This document shows, piece by piece, positions 13,482 to 26,100 of a stretch of DNA of 64,000 nucleotides (its first letter is position 1; each line of letters begins with the position of its first letter). Source of the stretch: Aricia agestis. Its lineage: Eukaryota; Arthropoda; Insecta; Lepidoptera; Lycaenidae. The position numbers were made by a program, and so were the translations under genes. Where the stretch lies: assembly GCF_905147365.1 (NCBI RefSeq), contig NC_056428.1, positions 26,194,001-26,258,000 of the forward strand. The letters run 5' to 3'. The notes under the pieces are model-generated. The model was given only the letters and a program-made list of their open reading frames with translations, did no database searches and was not told the origin of the DNA.

Positions 13482-14350
13482 TAGTGCAGTGTAGTTTCAT
13501 TTTTCTGTCAAACTAAGGCGGAACCCGCTTTAGGAATCCATGCTATTGATTGTTACACCAAAATTCGTCGGATTGGGTCATATTACTTCTGTTAATATTT
13601 GTGTACACTATTTTGCTATGTTGTATGTTCAGGTGTTCAATAAATTACCAACTATACTTTGAAAACACAAGGTATTTCAAAATACTACATTCACTACCTA
13701 CCTACTACTAAAGTGCTTTGTAACATCGAGGCCCGGAGGCACTGGTTTGCCTTTGGGCTGTGTAGAATGTACATTATGATCCATGTCATGGAAGCATGTC
13801 GTAGAAATGTGTCATCAGTTCATCACCTCACACTGGGGTTGTTTGGGGCAGCCTATTTGAAAGTTTAAAAGTCTATACTTCTATAGTCTAGTGACTAATC
13901 TATACCAAGGACTGAATAACCTTCTATGCAGATTTTTTCTGTTGAATTTATAGTAAGGGAGCCCAGAGTGCTATTCGTGTAGACTGTAGACTTTACTCGA
14001 GCGTCGTGGGGACCTAGCTGTAGGTTTTTAAGATTAGGTAAGAGTAATAAAAAAATAATAAGAACGTTTTTTATTTAAGCGGTGAGTTCAGAAACTGCAA
14101 CCATATTAAAGTTATGAAAAAGAAATATATTCAGGAAATTGCTTATTTAGGTTGTTATAATAATATTATGTATTCTGTGATTTAGGTAAATTATAACAAA
14201 ATTTTAGACAAGTAGTAAGGACTAAATCAATTAGTTGAGTGCAACCTAAAATATCTGCAAAATTTAGTTAGGAAAATATGAAGCTTTATTTTTTTTAAAT
14301 TATTATTAGCCTTAGTGCTTTCGAGACCTAACATCCTTTGTTAGGACTCT

Positions 14351-15193
14351 AAGGCTTTTTACACACGAACGGCACGTCTCGGCGGCACGTGTCGGCAGCA
14401 GTCGACGGCACGTGTCGGCGGCAGTCGACGGCAGCCGTTACCAGTTTATGACGCTTGCAGGGGGCCTACCACGACGTTTCCTTAAACTATCATGTTTCCA
14501 GAACACTTTGTTGTAAGATTACAATAGCATTACCGTACTCACTTTTTAAATATAATTTTACTAAAGGGCTTGATAGACGTACGAACTTAAAGTACGCGGG
14601 TTTTCGCGAACTTACTCGGCTCGCGTCGGTGACACACGAGAATCGCTCACACTGGATTACCATGCCCCCAGGCTCGCGGCTCGCGGTCCGCGGCTCGCAG
14701 CTCGCGGCTCTTTGCTGACACACAGGCGATTAAGATCGTCGAGCCATAAGTCCGCGTACTTACTCGCACGTCTGTCACCCCCTTAAAAAACAGTAAAAAA
14801 AATTAAGATAGCTAGATTGACGTTAAAGTAATATTGCTCATCTGTCAAACGGTGTCGCTTAGTAGAGGTGGTGGTAGGCCCCCAGTTGTGACGTACCGCC
14901 TAAAGGTAAGCGTCCACAGGTCAGTATCGTACGTAACGGAGGTTTTGACTTAGGAACTTTGTTTGGACTAATTTGAAGATTAACATACTGGCTAGTCGGT
15001 AATCCGTACGCTGCCGATACAGTGGACGTACTGTAAAAAAATACCCGTTTGATGCGAGACGTCCTTTGCATACTATACCGAACTGTAGACGCTTACCTTT
15101 ACGCGGTACGTCACAACTGCAAGCGTGATAAACTGTCGACGGCTACCGTCGACTGCCGCCGACACGTGCCGTTCGTCCGTAAGCGCTCTTAGG
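14351..15193. mobile_element. Nested element with CACGTGTCGGCGGC arms
   Basis: The ends, about 100 bp each, are inverted copies carrying ACGAACGGCACGT, GTCGACGGC and ACGCTTGCAG motifs. It sits inside the family C element and itself contains the smaller MITE at 14562-14785. Confidence 0.65.
14562..14785. repeat. Family D MITE, copy 1
   Basis: The ends are TAAAGGGCTTGATAGACGT and its near complement ACGTCTGTCACCCCCTTAA. Several GCTCGCGG repeats lie inside. An inverted copy is present at 44755-45091, itself interrupted by another MITE. Confidence 0.75.
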
Positions 15194-16419
15194 ATGAAAA
15201 GCTGTCTAACACTAAGAACGTCAAATTCCTGAAGCAGTTCCGTGGTTGGATATCGCCCTGGCTTTCCAAGTGCCACCTTAATTACTGCTCGCTGGGCACG
15301 TTCAAGAAGGTATGATCATACTTGAAAATAACTTTTTTAAGCCCATTCAATACTTGAAAATAACTTTTTTTCAGCCCACCACGTAAAAAAACCGATTTCT
15401 ATACCGTGATAACTAGACATAATATGTCAGAAGTCTATACAAGCGTCAGATTGACACGCTCGAGCAGTTCGCGGAATCCCTTTTTGGGCTCCCCTACTAC
15501 TTCGTCATAATATTATACTTAGTAATTATTATTCCTAGTCTTATTTTTGATATTGTTAAGTACTAGCTGTGACCCGGTGAACTTCTTATTACTTTCCTCC
15601 TATTATACACCTTCTCTGGACTTCCACGGATAATTCAAGACTAAAATTAGCTAAATCAGCTCAGCCGATTTCGAATTTTAGTGAGACTAACAAAAATAAA
15701 AATTCATTTTCTTTTTTATATATTTTATTAAAGGTAATAACTAATAAGGTATAACCGGCAAATAGCTAACTAGAAATATTGAAGTTATCTAAAGTATACT
15801 GCAGGAATCGACGATATTTGCAATGCGATATATATTATAGCTGCGACTTATATAATAATGTTTAGTGCGAACTCATAATTCAAAAGACTATTAATGATAC
15901 GTTCAGCATCATGTCTATTTATAAACATAATTTTCTTTATTATCATTACTAATGTGCAATTGAAAATGGAAATATTGATAAAGTAACACGTTATGAGGAA
16001 AATGATATTCCATTGGATATTCCGCTAATGTTTACTAAGATAATATCATGATTTTTTTTCTGAATATGTGAGCGAATTTTGACATCTTCATGTAAAATCG
16101 TTTTGAATTTGCGAATTTGACTGTCTTGCGTATCTGAGAAAAATCGCCTTTTCACCCTTCTTGTTGGATTTAAAAAAAATGGTTTTTATGGGACCTTTAT
16201 CGAAGTAAACTCTGCCAAATCTAATTAGTCTCGTCTGGTACCCACTCTGTGGTTACCTTTGCCCAACGGTCAGGATGCATGACCATGAGACTGGTATGAG
16301 TTATGACCCGCCCAGTCCCACTTTGACTTGGCAGCTTTCATACCGACGTCTTTAACGTCATATTCTGTTGGGGGAGGCCTTTGCCCAGCAGTAGGGTAGT
16401 ATAGACTCGTAAAAAAATT

Positions 16420-16905
16420 GACCAAATGCGGGTTGGACTCGCGCACGAAGGGTTCCGTACCGTAATATTAGAGCAAAAAAGGGCAAAAAATTGTGTTTTC
16501 TGTATGGGAACTTCCCTTAAATAAGTATTTATTTTATTTAATTTTATCATCAAATATTAAACTACAAATATTATATGTATACTTCATTAAGGATTTTGTG
16601 AAAATTTCAAGTGCGTAACTGTTGCCATTATTGATTACGAGCAGAGACCAGCCATTTACGAGCAAAAAAGGCCAAAAAATATCACGCTTCTTGTATGGGA
16701 GCCCCCTTAAATATTAATTTTATTTTGTTTTTAGTATTTGTTGTTTAAGCGGCAACAGAAATATAGCAATCTGTGAAAATTTCAGAAGTCTATGCTATTA
16801 CCGTTCTTGAGTTACATCTTGGAGACAGACAGACAGGCGGTCAGACATCGAAGTCTCAGTAATAGCGTCCCGTTTTTACCCGTTTAAGGGTACGGAACCC
16901 TACAA
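16420..16905 (+). repeat. Retroelement tail repeat
   Basis: The block contains GACTCGCGCACGAAGGGTTC, two AAAAAAGG-CAAAAAAT patches, a CAGACAGACAGGCGG tract and the terminal AAGGGTACGGAACCCTA. Related pieces lie at 11295-11510, 31250-31720, 57045-57150 and 62600-62910. It is a very common lepidopteran repeat type. Confidence 0.65.
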
Positions 16906-17047
16906 ATAATCTCTAATAACTAAATTATGCGATGACATGTAACAAACAAAATTGCATGCGTTGTCTCGAAAAACTCAGTATTTTCGTCTGTTAAAAGTTA
17001 GTTTAGACTTGTCTTGTAGCATCAAATATTGCTTTTTTTCTTTCCAG

Positions 17048-17177
17048 GACGAAACTGGACGTCTGATGAGAAGGAATATAGTCCGGTATGCCATACTCGC
17101 CTATGTGATCACACTACAGCGCGTGTCATTGCGTGTTAAACGACGTTTCCCCACGTGGCAACACGTCGTAGACTCGG
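17048..17177 (+). CDS. Bestrophin exon a (DETGRLMRR...)
   Basis: The acceptor TTTCCAG precedes GAC GAA ACT and the donor is TCGG|GTAAGC, leaving phase 1. It encodes the cytosolic RLMRR segment and the following helix. The family's preceding residues (an alanine-histidine-rich turn) are not found immediately upstream, consistent with a real splice junction. Confidence 0.93.
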
Positions 17178-20100
17178 GTAAGCTTTTATCAAATATCCTC
17201 AAACTTCATTATAAAACCACTAAAACTATTTTGATGAAATTTGATATGAAGATGTTTTCTATGCCGGCAAATGAACGACGCTCGCTGCCTCTTTGGCAAG
17301 TCCTTTTAGGCTGCATTTCCATCAGCTGCGTTGAAATGTGTTTAAGAACCAATATACTATACAATATACTGTACAAGGCCTGCTTTGGAAACGCAGCCTC
17401 AAACTAAGGTTCTCATTTCAGGCCTCATGCTCGAGAGTGAGAGAAAAGTGTTCGAGAAGATGGACGGCAAGAGTCCAATGTCGAAATACTGGATGCCGCT
17501 GGTATGGGCCACGAATATCATAAACCGAGCGAGGAAGGAAGGGCTCATAACCAGTGACCACATCGTTCAAACGCTACTGGTGGAACTGTCAGATATAAGA
17601 AGACGACTCGGCGCCTTGATAGGATACGACACTGTTTGTGTGCCTTTAGTTTATACGCAGGTGAGTGTTTTATATCGCTAACTGCATGACGTGGCAGCTC
17701 CCAAGCCAAGCTCTTATGCTCTCAAACGCTACTGGTGGAACTGTCAGATATAAGAAGACGACTCGGCGCCTTGATAGGAAACGACACTGTTTGTGTGCCT
17801 TTAGTTTATACGCAGGTGAGTGTTTTATATCGCTAACTGCATGACGTGGCAGCTCCCAAGCCAAGCTCTTATGCTCTAGGGCTTTGCATGCGTTGGTTGA
17901 TTTAACCACTAGACCAGAGGCAGCGTGGGCGACATGGGCGACCGCCCCTTGGACCGCGAGATTTTTTTAAGGTTTTACTAGTTGTGAATTTTATTGTGAT
18001 ACTCAAATATTTATAAATAAAAAGTTTTATAAAAAACGTTTGAGTATCAAAACATTCTAATCATAGTTTAAGACCAAGCTACTCAAGTTATAATTTTTCC
18101 AAGACTCAATTCGTGCATTATATGGTCCACAGATTTTATCTGGTCTTTCGATGCTAGGTACGTAAAATTTAAATACAGATCGACAAGGCGTTCATTTAGA
18201 GAACGTGACGAAAAAAGGAACTAACGCCACTATCATACAAAAACGTAATTTTTGACAGTTCTCCATTACCAGCAGCGCTCCCACCACAACCCACGTTCAT
18301 ATAACGTGCGGCGGTACCCACAATTCGCCTAACATTCCTGCATCGCGCTATCGAAGTTTTGGAGAACGGCAAGATATATACAACGTCTGAAATGACGTCA
18401 GTGGGCTTCGGCCTGACCGAGCATGCTATCTCTCTCGGTCGGAAGATCTTCCTTTTAGTGCCGCCACTGACAACGTTAAAAAAGCCTTGTCGCACGACGA
18501 AAATCAAACGCACCGATTAGACGGCGCTTGGATATGCCATCGCCGTTTTGTTATAAGGTCAAGTACAAGGAAAAGTACTCGTCTGCACTGTAGTAGGTAT
18601 CACGTACCGCGAAAAGGTGCATACGGAAGCTTCGTCAAGGTAACGCCGGAAATTTCGTATTGTTATAGGTACTTACATAAATTTAAAAAAAATTAAAAAA
18701 AAAACAGATTTTGCCCGTACTGACTCAGAATCTTTCAAATGCTTTTATTTATTTTATTTTTTTATTCTATAAGTACTTTTTTTTCTATAAGTACTTACTT
18801 ACAATTAATAATTATATAGGTACATAATATCATTGCATAATATTACACTAGATGTACCGCGCGGCTTCGCCTGCATAATTTAGGAATTTCACGGAAACCG
18901 TACATTTTTTGCAAAAAATAGCCTATGTCCCTTCACTTTGCGAGTTTCTTACGCCGGTTCTTCTCGCCGGGGTAGTTCCTGAACCGGTGGTAGGCATCAG
19001 GTAGACATTCTGAAAAAATTTGATTCAAATTTACTCAGAAATAAAACATTTTTTATTTTATTTTTTATTTACTTTTTTACCAAATTTTCCTCTGTTTCTT
19101 AGCTCCAATTGATCTTAGCATAATAATATATAGCCTATGGCCAAAATATTATTAAGCTAGCCTATATATAATATATAGCCTTCCTCGATACTCGTAAATG
19201 AGCTATCTAAAACTGAAAGAATTTTTTAATTCAGACCAGTAGTTCCTGAGTAATCCTGAGATTAGCGCGTTCAAACAAACAAACAAACTCTTCAGCTTTA
19301 TAATATTAGTATAGATAGGTAAGTATAATATATTAATAATGGATACATAGCCACATAGGTATATACATAGGTATTTATGGATATTAATTTAGTAGTATCC
19401 AAGTTAGGTTTTAATTTTTAATGCAAAATATCTGTGTACTAGGTATCTACCTAGTACCTACTGTGTTTTTGATCTTCAGTTGCCATAATGGGCAAATCGT
19501 GAAGATTTACATAATTAAGCTTGATTTAGACGTATTTTCCGTACCAGAACAATAAAACGCAATTACACATGAATGACGCAATAAAGAGCAAAACTAATTT
19601 GTTGATAACAACCATTTTGTAGGGATGTATAATATTTCATTTTATTTATTACTAGCTGTCCCGGCAAATGTTGTTTTGCCATCTAAAGTATTTCGACCAG
19701 TGATATTTTATTTTATAAAACATCATTAACTTCGCCTAAAAATGTTTATATTGTCCAAACCAAAATCGGCACAAAATTTCATCCATTCTGTTCAGTGCGT
19801 CTAGCATGCGTCACACGAGATATCTCACTTTCGAGTGTAGTTAGAAACTACTCTTCTCATAATGTCAAAATCTCGACAAAACTCGATAAAAATGTTAGGG
19901 TTCGCTAATTTTGACGACAGATCTTCACGAGCAAAAATGTATGTCATGTCAATGTCAATAGAGATGAAGAGACAAACCATCAAACATCGAGAAAACATGT
20001 AGACAAAAATTTCTCGTTGGCGCATGCTAGGTCGGCAGGACCCGTACCACGAAACCGTTTTGAGACTCAAACAATCGAATGAGAAAGCCGCGTCCTGCTG

Positions 20101-23100
20101 ACCGATTCTGTATCGTACATTTGTGAGTTAATAACTGAGTTAGTAACAAAACGGAGGAGTGAATAACGGAAAGTGCCACTTTTTGTATTCACTTGCATAC
20201 AAAAGTGAGACTTTCCGTTGCTCACTCCTCCGTTTCGTTACTAATTACGACTGAACTGAGGCCCGATGGAGCGTGTAGCACAGCGGTCGTCACACTTTAC
20301 TGGCCAAGGGCCACACATGACAATGTGAGTGCCAGCACCGGGCTGCAGAGTATGTGAAGCCTTAAGGGTGCTCTAAGGGCGGTTCCACACACTAATGCCT
20401 TTTTTACACCTATCGAGTAGAGTAGCGAGACTGCGAGACAGTACTCTCGGCTATTGGTCGAGAGCTGCAGCACTGTTTCGCCAGTCGCCACTCTACTCGG
20501 TAGGTGTAATCAGGCCCTATGAGTGAGTTACACCACACCATAAAACAACAGAATTATGTTATTATTGTGACATTTGCTAGCTTGTAAACATTATTCACTA
20601 GCGATAACCGGCCAAAATTGGCAACCATTGTTGACCATTCAAATAATTTACTTTGTCGCGGGCCGCATAAATAACGGCCACGGGCCGCAATTTGTCGACC
20701 ACGGGTGTAGCACTTTGATATGAGCTTAGGATAGAGATTAGAAGTGCATGGTGAAGCTTTTGTTCTACCAGTGGAATAATTGTATTTTCAGGTGGTGACT
20801 CTGGCACTGTACACGTACTTTGTGGCGGCCCTGATGGGCAGACAGCTGGTGCCGCCAGCTCCAGGCAGCACCTCCAAATATGAGCCCGACGTCTACTTCC
20901 CCCTGTTTACAGCACTTCAGGTATGCTCAGACGTCATAACTTGTGAAATTTAGAAAAAGACAGAATCCTCACCCTTACTTACGTCTATTTTTGATAACTA
21001 TCTCGTGTCAACCGCTAAAAGTAAAAACTATCAGACCTAATGTCTCATATGTAGCGGCCACACATGCGTCTATCGTACTCGAAGCTTCGTGCTATTCATG
21101 AGACGATTGGACTGGACGATTGGATTGGACGTTACACGCAGCATGTCTAATGGTATCGTTTTAACTTTTAAGCACGAAGCAGGTGCTTCCCGGGCACTAC
21201 GCGATTCATCTCGCTTTTTCGATTTTTCAGTTTTAGATTTGCGCATGCGCAGCGTCATCTCGGTAATTCAAAAACTGGTTTTCTTACTTTTTAACAACAG
21301 TTTACAGAAAAGATAAATTAGGAGTTTTTCAATAGGTACTGTTAAAAATCTTGCTCACTGGAAAATTGTTTTCTTTTCAGTTCTGCTTTTATGTCGGCTG
21401 GCTGAAAGTTGCTGAAGTCCTCATAAACCCATTTGGAGAAGATGACGATGACATTGAATTGAATTGGCTTATAGACAGACATATTAAGGTAAGTTACTAC
21501 TTACTTGTCAGTAAGTATCTATTTCAAACAACAAACAACGAATGGTTTGACCAGTTCATTTGGGATGGATCGAAACAATCGATAGCTTTTAGGCGCGCAT
21601 AGGATCACTCTCATAATATACCCTATAGTTTGTGCGTTCTAAGATGATATGGGTGACAGTTTTCATGTTCCTTGCTACGGGTTTTTTTTACAAGAAAACA
21701 AAAAATATCAAATGTAATAAATTATATTCCATCTACAAAAACAAATGTTTCCTATAATTGTAAATGAATAAAAATGAAAAGATGCTAAATGCTAACTTAT
21801 TAATAAAAATTATAGATATTAACTGTGAAATAGGAGTATAAAATTATTGTTACGAAAACATTTGAAAAATGTCATATGCTTGAAACGGAACTTATGTCAA
21901 TAGAGATTGACTCAGTTGAATCGAAATCAAATCGATAAAAAAGGGCGGCTATCTTAAATCGCCGGCACCACTGAAATGTCAGTACGAAATCGATAATTTC
22001 GATTGCAATTCCTTTACGAAGTGATTCGATATTTTTAAACTATCGATTAATTTTAGTTAGGTACCTTCCCTACTATTGTCAATTATAATGTCTCACGCAT
22101 ATCATCATAAAACGCACAAACTATAGTTCCTATCCTACCCTACCTGCATAACCCTGAACGGATATCAGAAGTCGGAAAGACACACCACAGAAAGCCCTTC
22201 TTCCCGTTGGACTTTGGCCTAATTCCGTTCGACTCGGAATCTTAGCGCGTGCTTATTGGTCAGCGCTTAGAGTACTTGCACACGGCACCGCCACGGCATC
22301 AAGAATCGCCGTGCGCCATGTGAAAGGGCCCTTATTTGCAGGACAACGTTGACCGATAACCGCGCGGTGAGTTTCCGAAGTTGAGCCTGAATAGTTCATC
22401 GTTGGGCTTATTAGTATCTTACTTGGCATTGTAGCGGATAGAACGGATATCCTGAATCGCGATATCGAAGTTTCTGAGATCAGCAATACTATGCAACATC
22501 TGCAATAAGTGGGCTTCTGATCGAGTATACAGACCAGCTCAGTCGAAAGATCTTCCTTTGTCCTGTACAATATCTTATGAGTCAACATCTGAAAAAAGTG
22601 GGATTCTGATCGAGTATACAGACTAGCTCAGTCGAAAGATCTTCCTTTGTCCTAGGTACAATATCTTATGACTTATGAGTTATGACAATCTTTTTTTCAG
22701 GCAGCGTACATGATAGTTGACGAAATGCACGAGGAGCATCCGGAATTGCTCAAGGACCAATACTGGGAGGACGTGGTGCCAAAAGACCTGCCGTACACGG
22801 TCGCCTCGGAGCATTATCGTCGACATGAGCCACCCTGCTCGGCCGACCACTACAAGGTCAAAGCGGAAGACGCAGTGTACGCCAACGTTCAAGCTCCGAG
22901 GAAAAGCCATGACGAAACTTATGCTGACTACGTGAGTTTTTGCTTTAGCGTCTAAACTCACCATGCCGAAGTTACGGGGCCGAAGTTCGGCATGATTACG
23001 TCAGCAATGCGCTACGCATACAATATAGCGCGACGTTATTTCGGCATGGTGTGTCATCGGTAAGTAATTTAAAATACATTGCAGGCGTAATCATGCCGAA

Positions 23101-26100
23101 CTTTGGCCGCGTTTTTCGGCCTAGTGTCTTTAGACACTTATACTTTAAAACGTGTACACTACAATATTGTAAGCTGTATTACAATATTGTAAAGCTGATG
23201 AGTTCGTTTGTTTGTCGCACGGACCATTGGAGCTATTTTTATGTAATTTGACACAGATATACTTATTGACAACAGGGAAGCATAGGAGGATTCTTTTTTG
23301 CGGAAAAGTGTAATTCGAAATTCCTTATTTATGAGGGTAGAGTCGGCCTGGGCCTGTAGACAAGTGGCAAAGCGCTAACGCTAACGCTAGCGCCACAAAA
23401 TGTATGCGATTTGACATAAGTCATCGCTTCGCTAGCGAATACTAATGTCAAATCCATACATTTTGTAGCGCTAGCGTTAGCGTTTTGCCACCTGTCTACG
23501 GGGGCTGAACGTCTGGTGAAAATAGGTCCTTCAAAGCAGAGGCTTCGAATGGGCCAGCTAAATCTGTCAACGGCAGACCAAGGAGGATTCTCTAGGAGAT
23601 TTGAAATCAAAACATGCTTCTAATATAGGTGTAGGTACTGTAGGTACTTACGTAAAATACGTTAAACAATAAGTTATGTAATTTGAATTGGTCATGCCTC
23701 AACGCTCTTCGCACCTTGTTTCCTCTTCCTAAAGATGATATCTTGCACTAGGACAATATACATACATACAATGTTATAATTATTATCAAGTGAAGGTTAT
23801 TCAGATTAAATCTATTCTGTAGTAACAAAAACCGGCCAAGTGCGTGTCGTGCCACGTGCAATATAGGGTTCCGTAGTACCGCTAGTTTTTTTTTTTTAAT
23901 TTTTGTATGGTCAATGAATGTACTATCAGAGAAGTTGATTCCTATGCAAATCGGGGACCTAAGTAGTTTGGTTACGTTACGTCAAACCCAGCTGACAGAT
24001 CACAATTAACATTGAATTGACATATTCGACCAAATAACGTTGGTATGTCAATTGCATAGGAATCAACTTCCTCGATGGTACATTTATAACGTGTTTTACA
24101 CTACTAACAACATCATCTCAGTTACTTTCAAAGGAATTTGAACGAAAAGTTCCTTTATACCTACTTCGCCGAATACATTTTTTAGTTGACCGACTATTAC
24201 TCGATAACTTATGAAGTCTTCTTAGCCGTGTTAGTTTTCCTTTTAAATTTAGCATATTTCCTACTTCCGTTGAAATTTTTCACATTTCCAGAAGCAACGG
24301 TAGAAGGGGGGTACACTGGACTAACGATTTTTTCCACTTTAAAACTTTATATTTCACAAACGGATCCCTAAATCGGAAAATGATCTATGAATACCTACTC
24401 ATAATATTTTTAAAAAACCTATCCAACGACACCCCACACGATAAGATGGACGCGAAAAAAATTTCATCCCCGCTTGATGTGTAGGGAAGGTACCAAAAAA
24501 AATATATTTTTTAAGATTTCATGTACCATTTTGTCGGCATCATTAATATGTGCATTCATGCCAAATTACAACACTGCTTTGTAGGTCCTGTAGTCTCTGA
24601 GTAAAACCGCGGACAGACAGACGAACAGACAGACAGACGGACAGACAGACCGAAATTATAAGGGTTCCTTGTTGACTACGGAACCCTAAAAGTCAATCAC
24701 AATAATATTTTGGTGAAATTTCTTGAAAGGGGGAATGTTTGTTACTTCTTCACCCAAAAAATAACTACAGATACTGATCAAAATGACAGGATAGTTGAGT
24801 CTCGATTAACATAAAGCCTACAGTATATCCACAAAAGTATACGTTTTACGTTAAATGATAGGTAGATTTTCCGGCTAAAAGCTCGTCTTTTTGAGTATGA
24901 CGTGTTATTTGAAAATGATAACCTTGAATTTTCTAAAACATAAGCTTCTCCAGATGGTGATGACGAAATGGATGACGAAACAAAATCTCATGTCAATCTT
25001 TAACTATCGTATTTCAGGAAAGTGTTGACACTCCATTAGTGGAGAGACGGAAGAATTGGTTCCAAAGACAAATATCGCGGATGGGTTCCGTGCGGTCGGC
25101 GTCTACCGCCTATTCCTCCGGCGGGCTCTTCGGCAGGAACAGGCACAACTCCGTCGTCTACTCGAGTCCTGAAGCCGGCCAGCCCGTGGCGCCTCCGCCT
25201 CCTCATCACAAGATGTCGCTATACGAGCGGCTGGTCGGCAGAAAGTCCGGCAGAGGACAACACAGACAGAATTCGAGACACGGTAATATTTCAGCAGCGC
25301 GGTTGCTACATTGCAGCATTGTAATTAATGAATTGCTAGATGTTATATCGTATAGGGAACGTCTACTGTCTAGGGAACTATACCTACATTATATAGTACA
25401 AATTTCGGATTGGCGATATCAGCTTGCACCTTCGTTGTGCATGTAAACCTATAGTAGAGTAACCTGGATTTTGCAGTGTTTCATGTGCCTCATAAAATGA
25501 TTGCCCTTTCAGGTGGGCAAAAAAGCAATGGCTCCGCTATTCCCATCACCCTCAGGAACCGACCAAGGATTCCGACTCCCGACGTCACCAAGGAGGTCAT
25601 GGATCGCGAGAACCGCATCGCCATGGGCATGCAGAATATGGGCGTGATCATGACCCATCAGGGCTACCAGAACGAGGTTCCCGTGCTGGGGGCGCTGGTC
25701 CTGTCTCCAATCCAGGAGGCGGAAGGAGGGTCCCTGAACAACACCCTGCACGCCGGACAACCGGGCACCACGGCGCTGGCGCAAGCGGTGCTATCCCCGA
25801 ACATGACTAAAGGTATTCACTATCAGGGAAGTTGATTCCTAGGCAGATGGTGGACCTAAGTAATTTAGTCGCGTTAAGTCAAACTCATCCGACAGATCAC
25901 AGCTAACATTGAATTGACATAAGTCGACCAAACGACGTAGGTCTGTCAACTGCATAGGATTCAATTTCCTCGATCATATGAGAAACACAAGCTTACTGAC
26001 GCGCTCAGAGACATATAATTATGATTAACCTACAATTTAATGAAGAATTTGACAGATAATGTATGAGGCTTAAGTCAAAATTCTAAATAATTACATTTAA

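Larger units (their letters stand above)
13951..15498. mobile_element. Family C DNA element carrying a nested insertion
   Basis: The outer ends are TAGTAAGGGGAGCCCA-like on the left and TGGGCTCCCCTACTA on the right, forming terminal inverted repeats. The outer sequence matches the shorter copy at 61918-62358, including GCGGTGA-TTCAGAAACTGCA. The extra 840 bp at 14351-15193 is a second inserted element absent from the other copy. Confidence 0.65.
1..17047. other. Long non-coding stretch upstream of bestrophin exons
   Basis: I find no convincing exon here. The open frames are short, lack coding character, and most overlap repeats described separately. The N-terminal part of bestrophin (the first two membrane helices and the region before the DETGRL exon) should lie 5' of 17048. 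I searched for the tryptophan-rich segment typical of that part and did not see it. The stretch is therefore either a very long intron or intergenic DNA. Parts such as 840-2030, 6690-8650 and 11300-12890 are AT-rich sequence in which I recognise little beyond repeat tails. Confidence 0.6.

Noticed and set aside
17722..17815. Alternative mutually exclusive bestrophin exon
   Set aside because: The second copy has no 3' splice site and only the 3' part of the exon.
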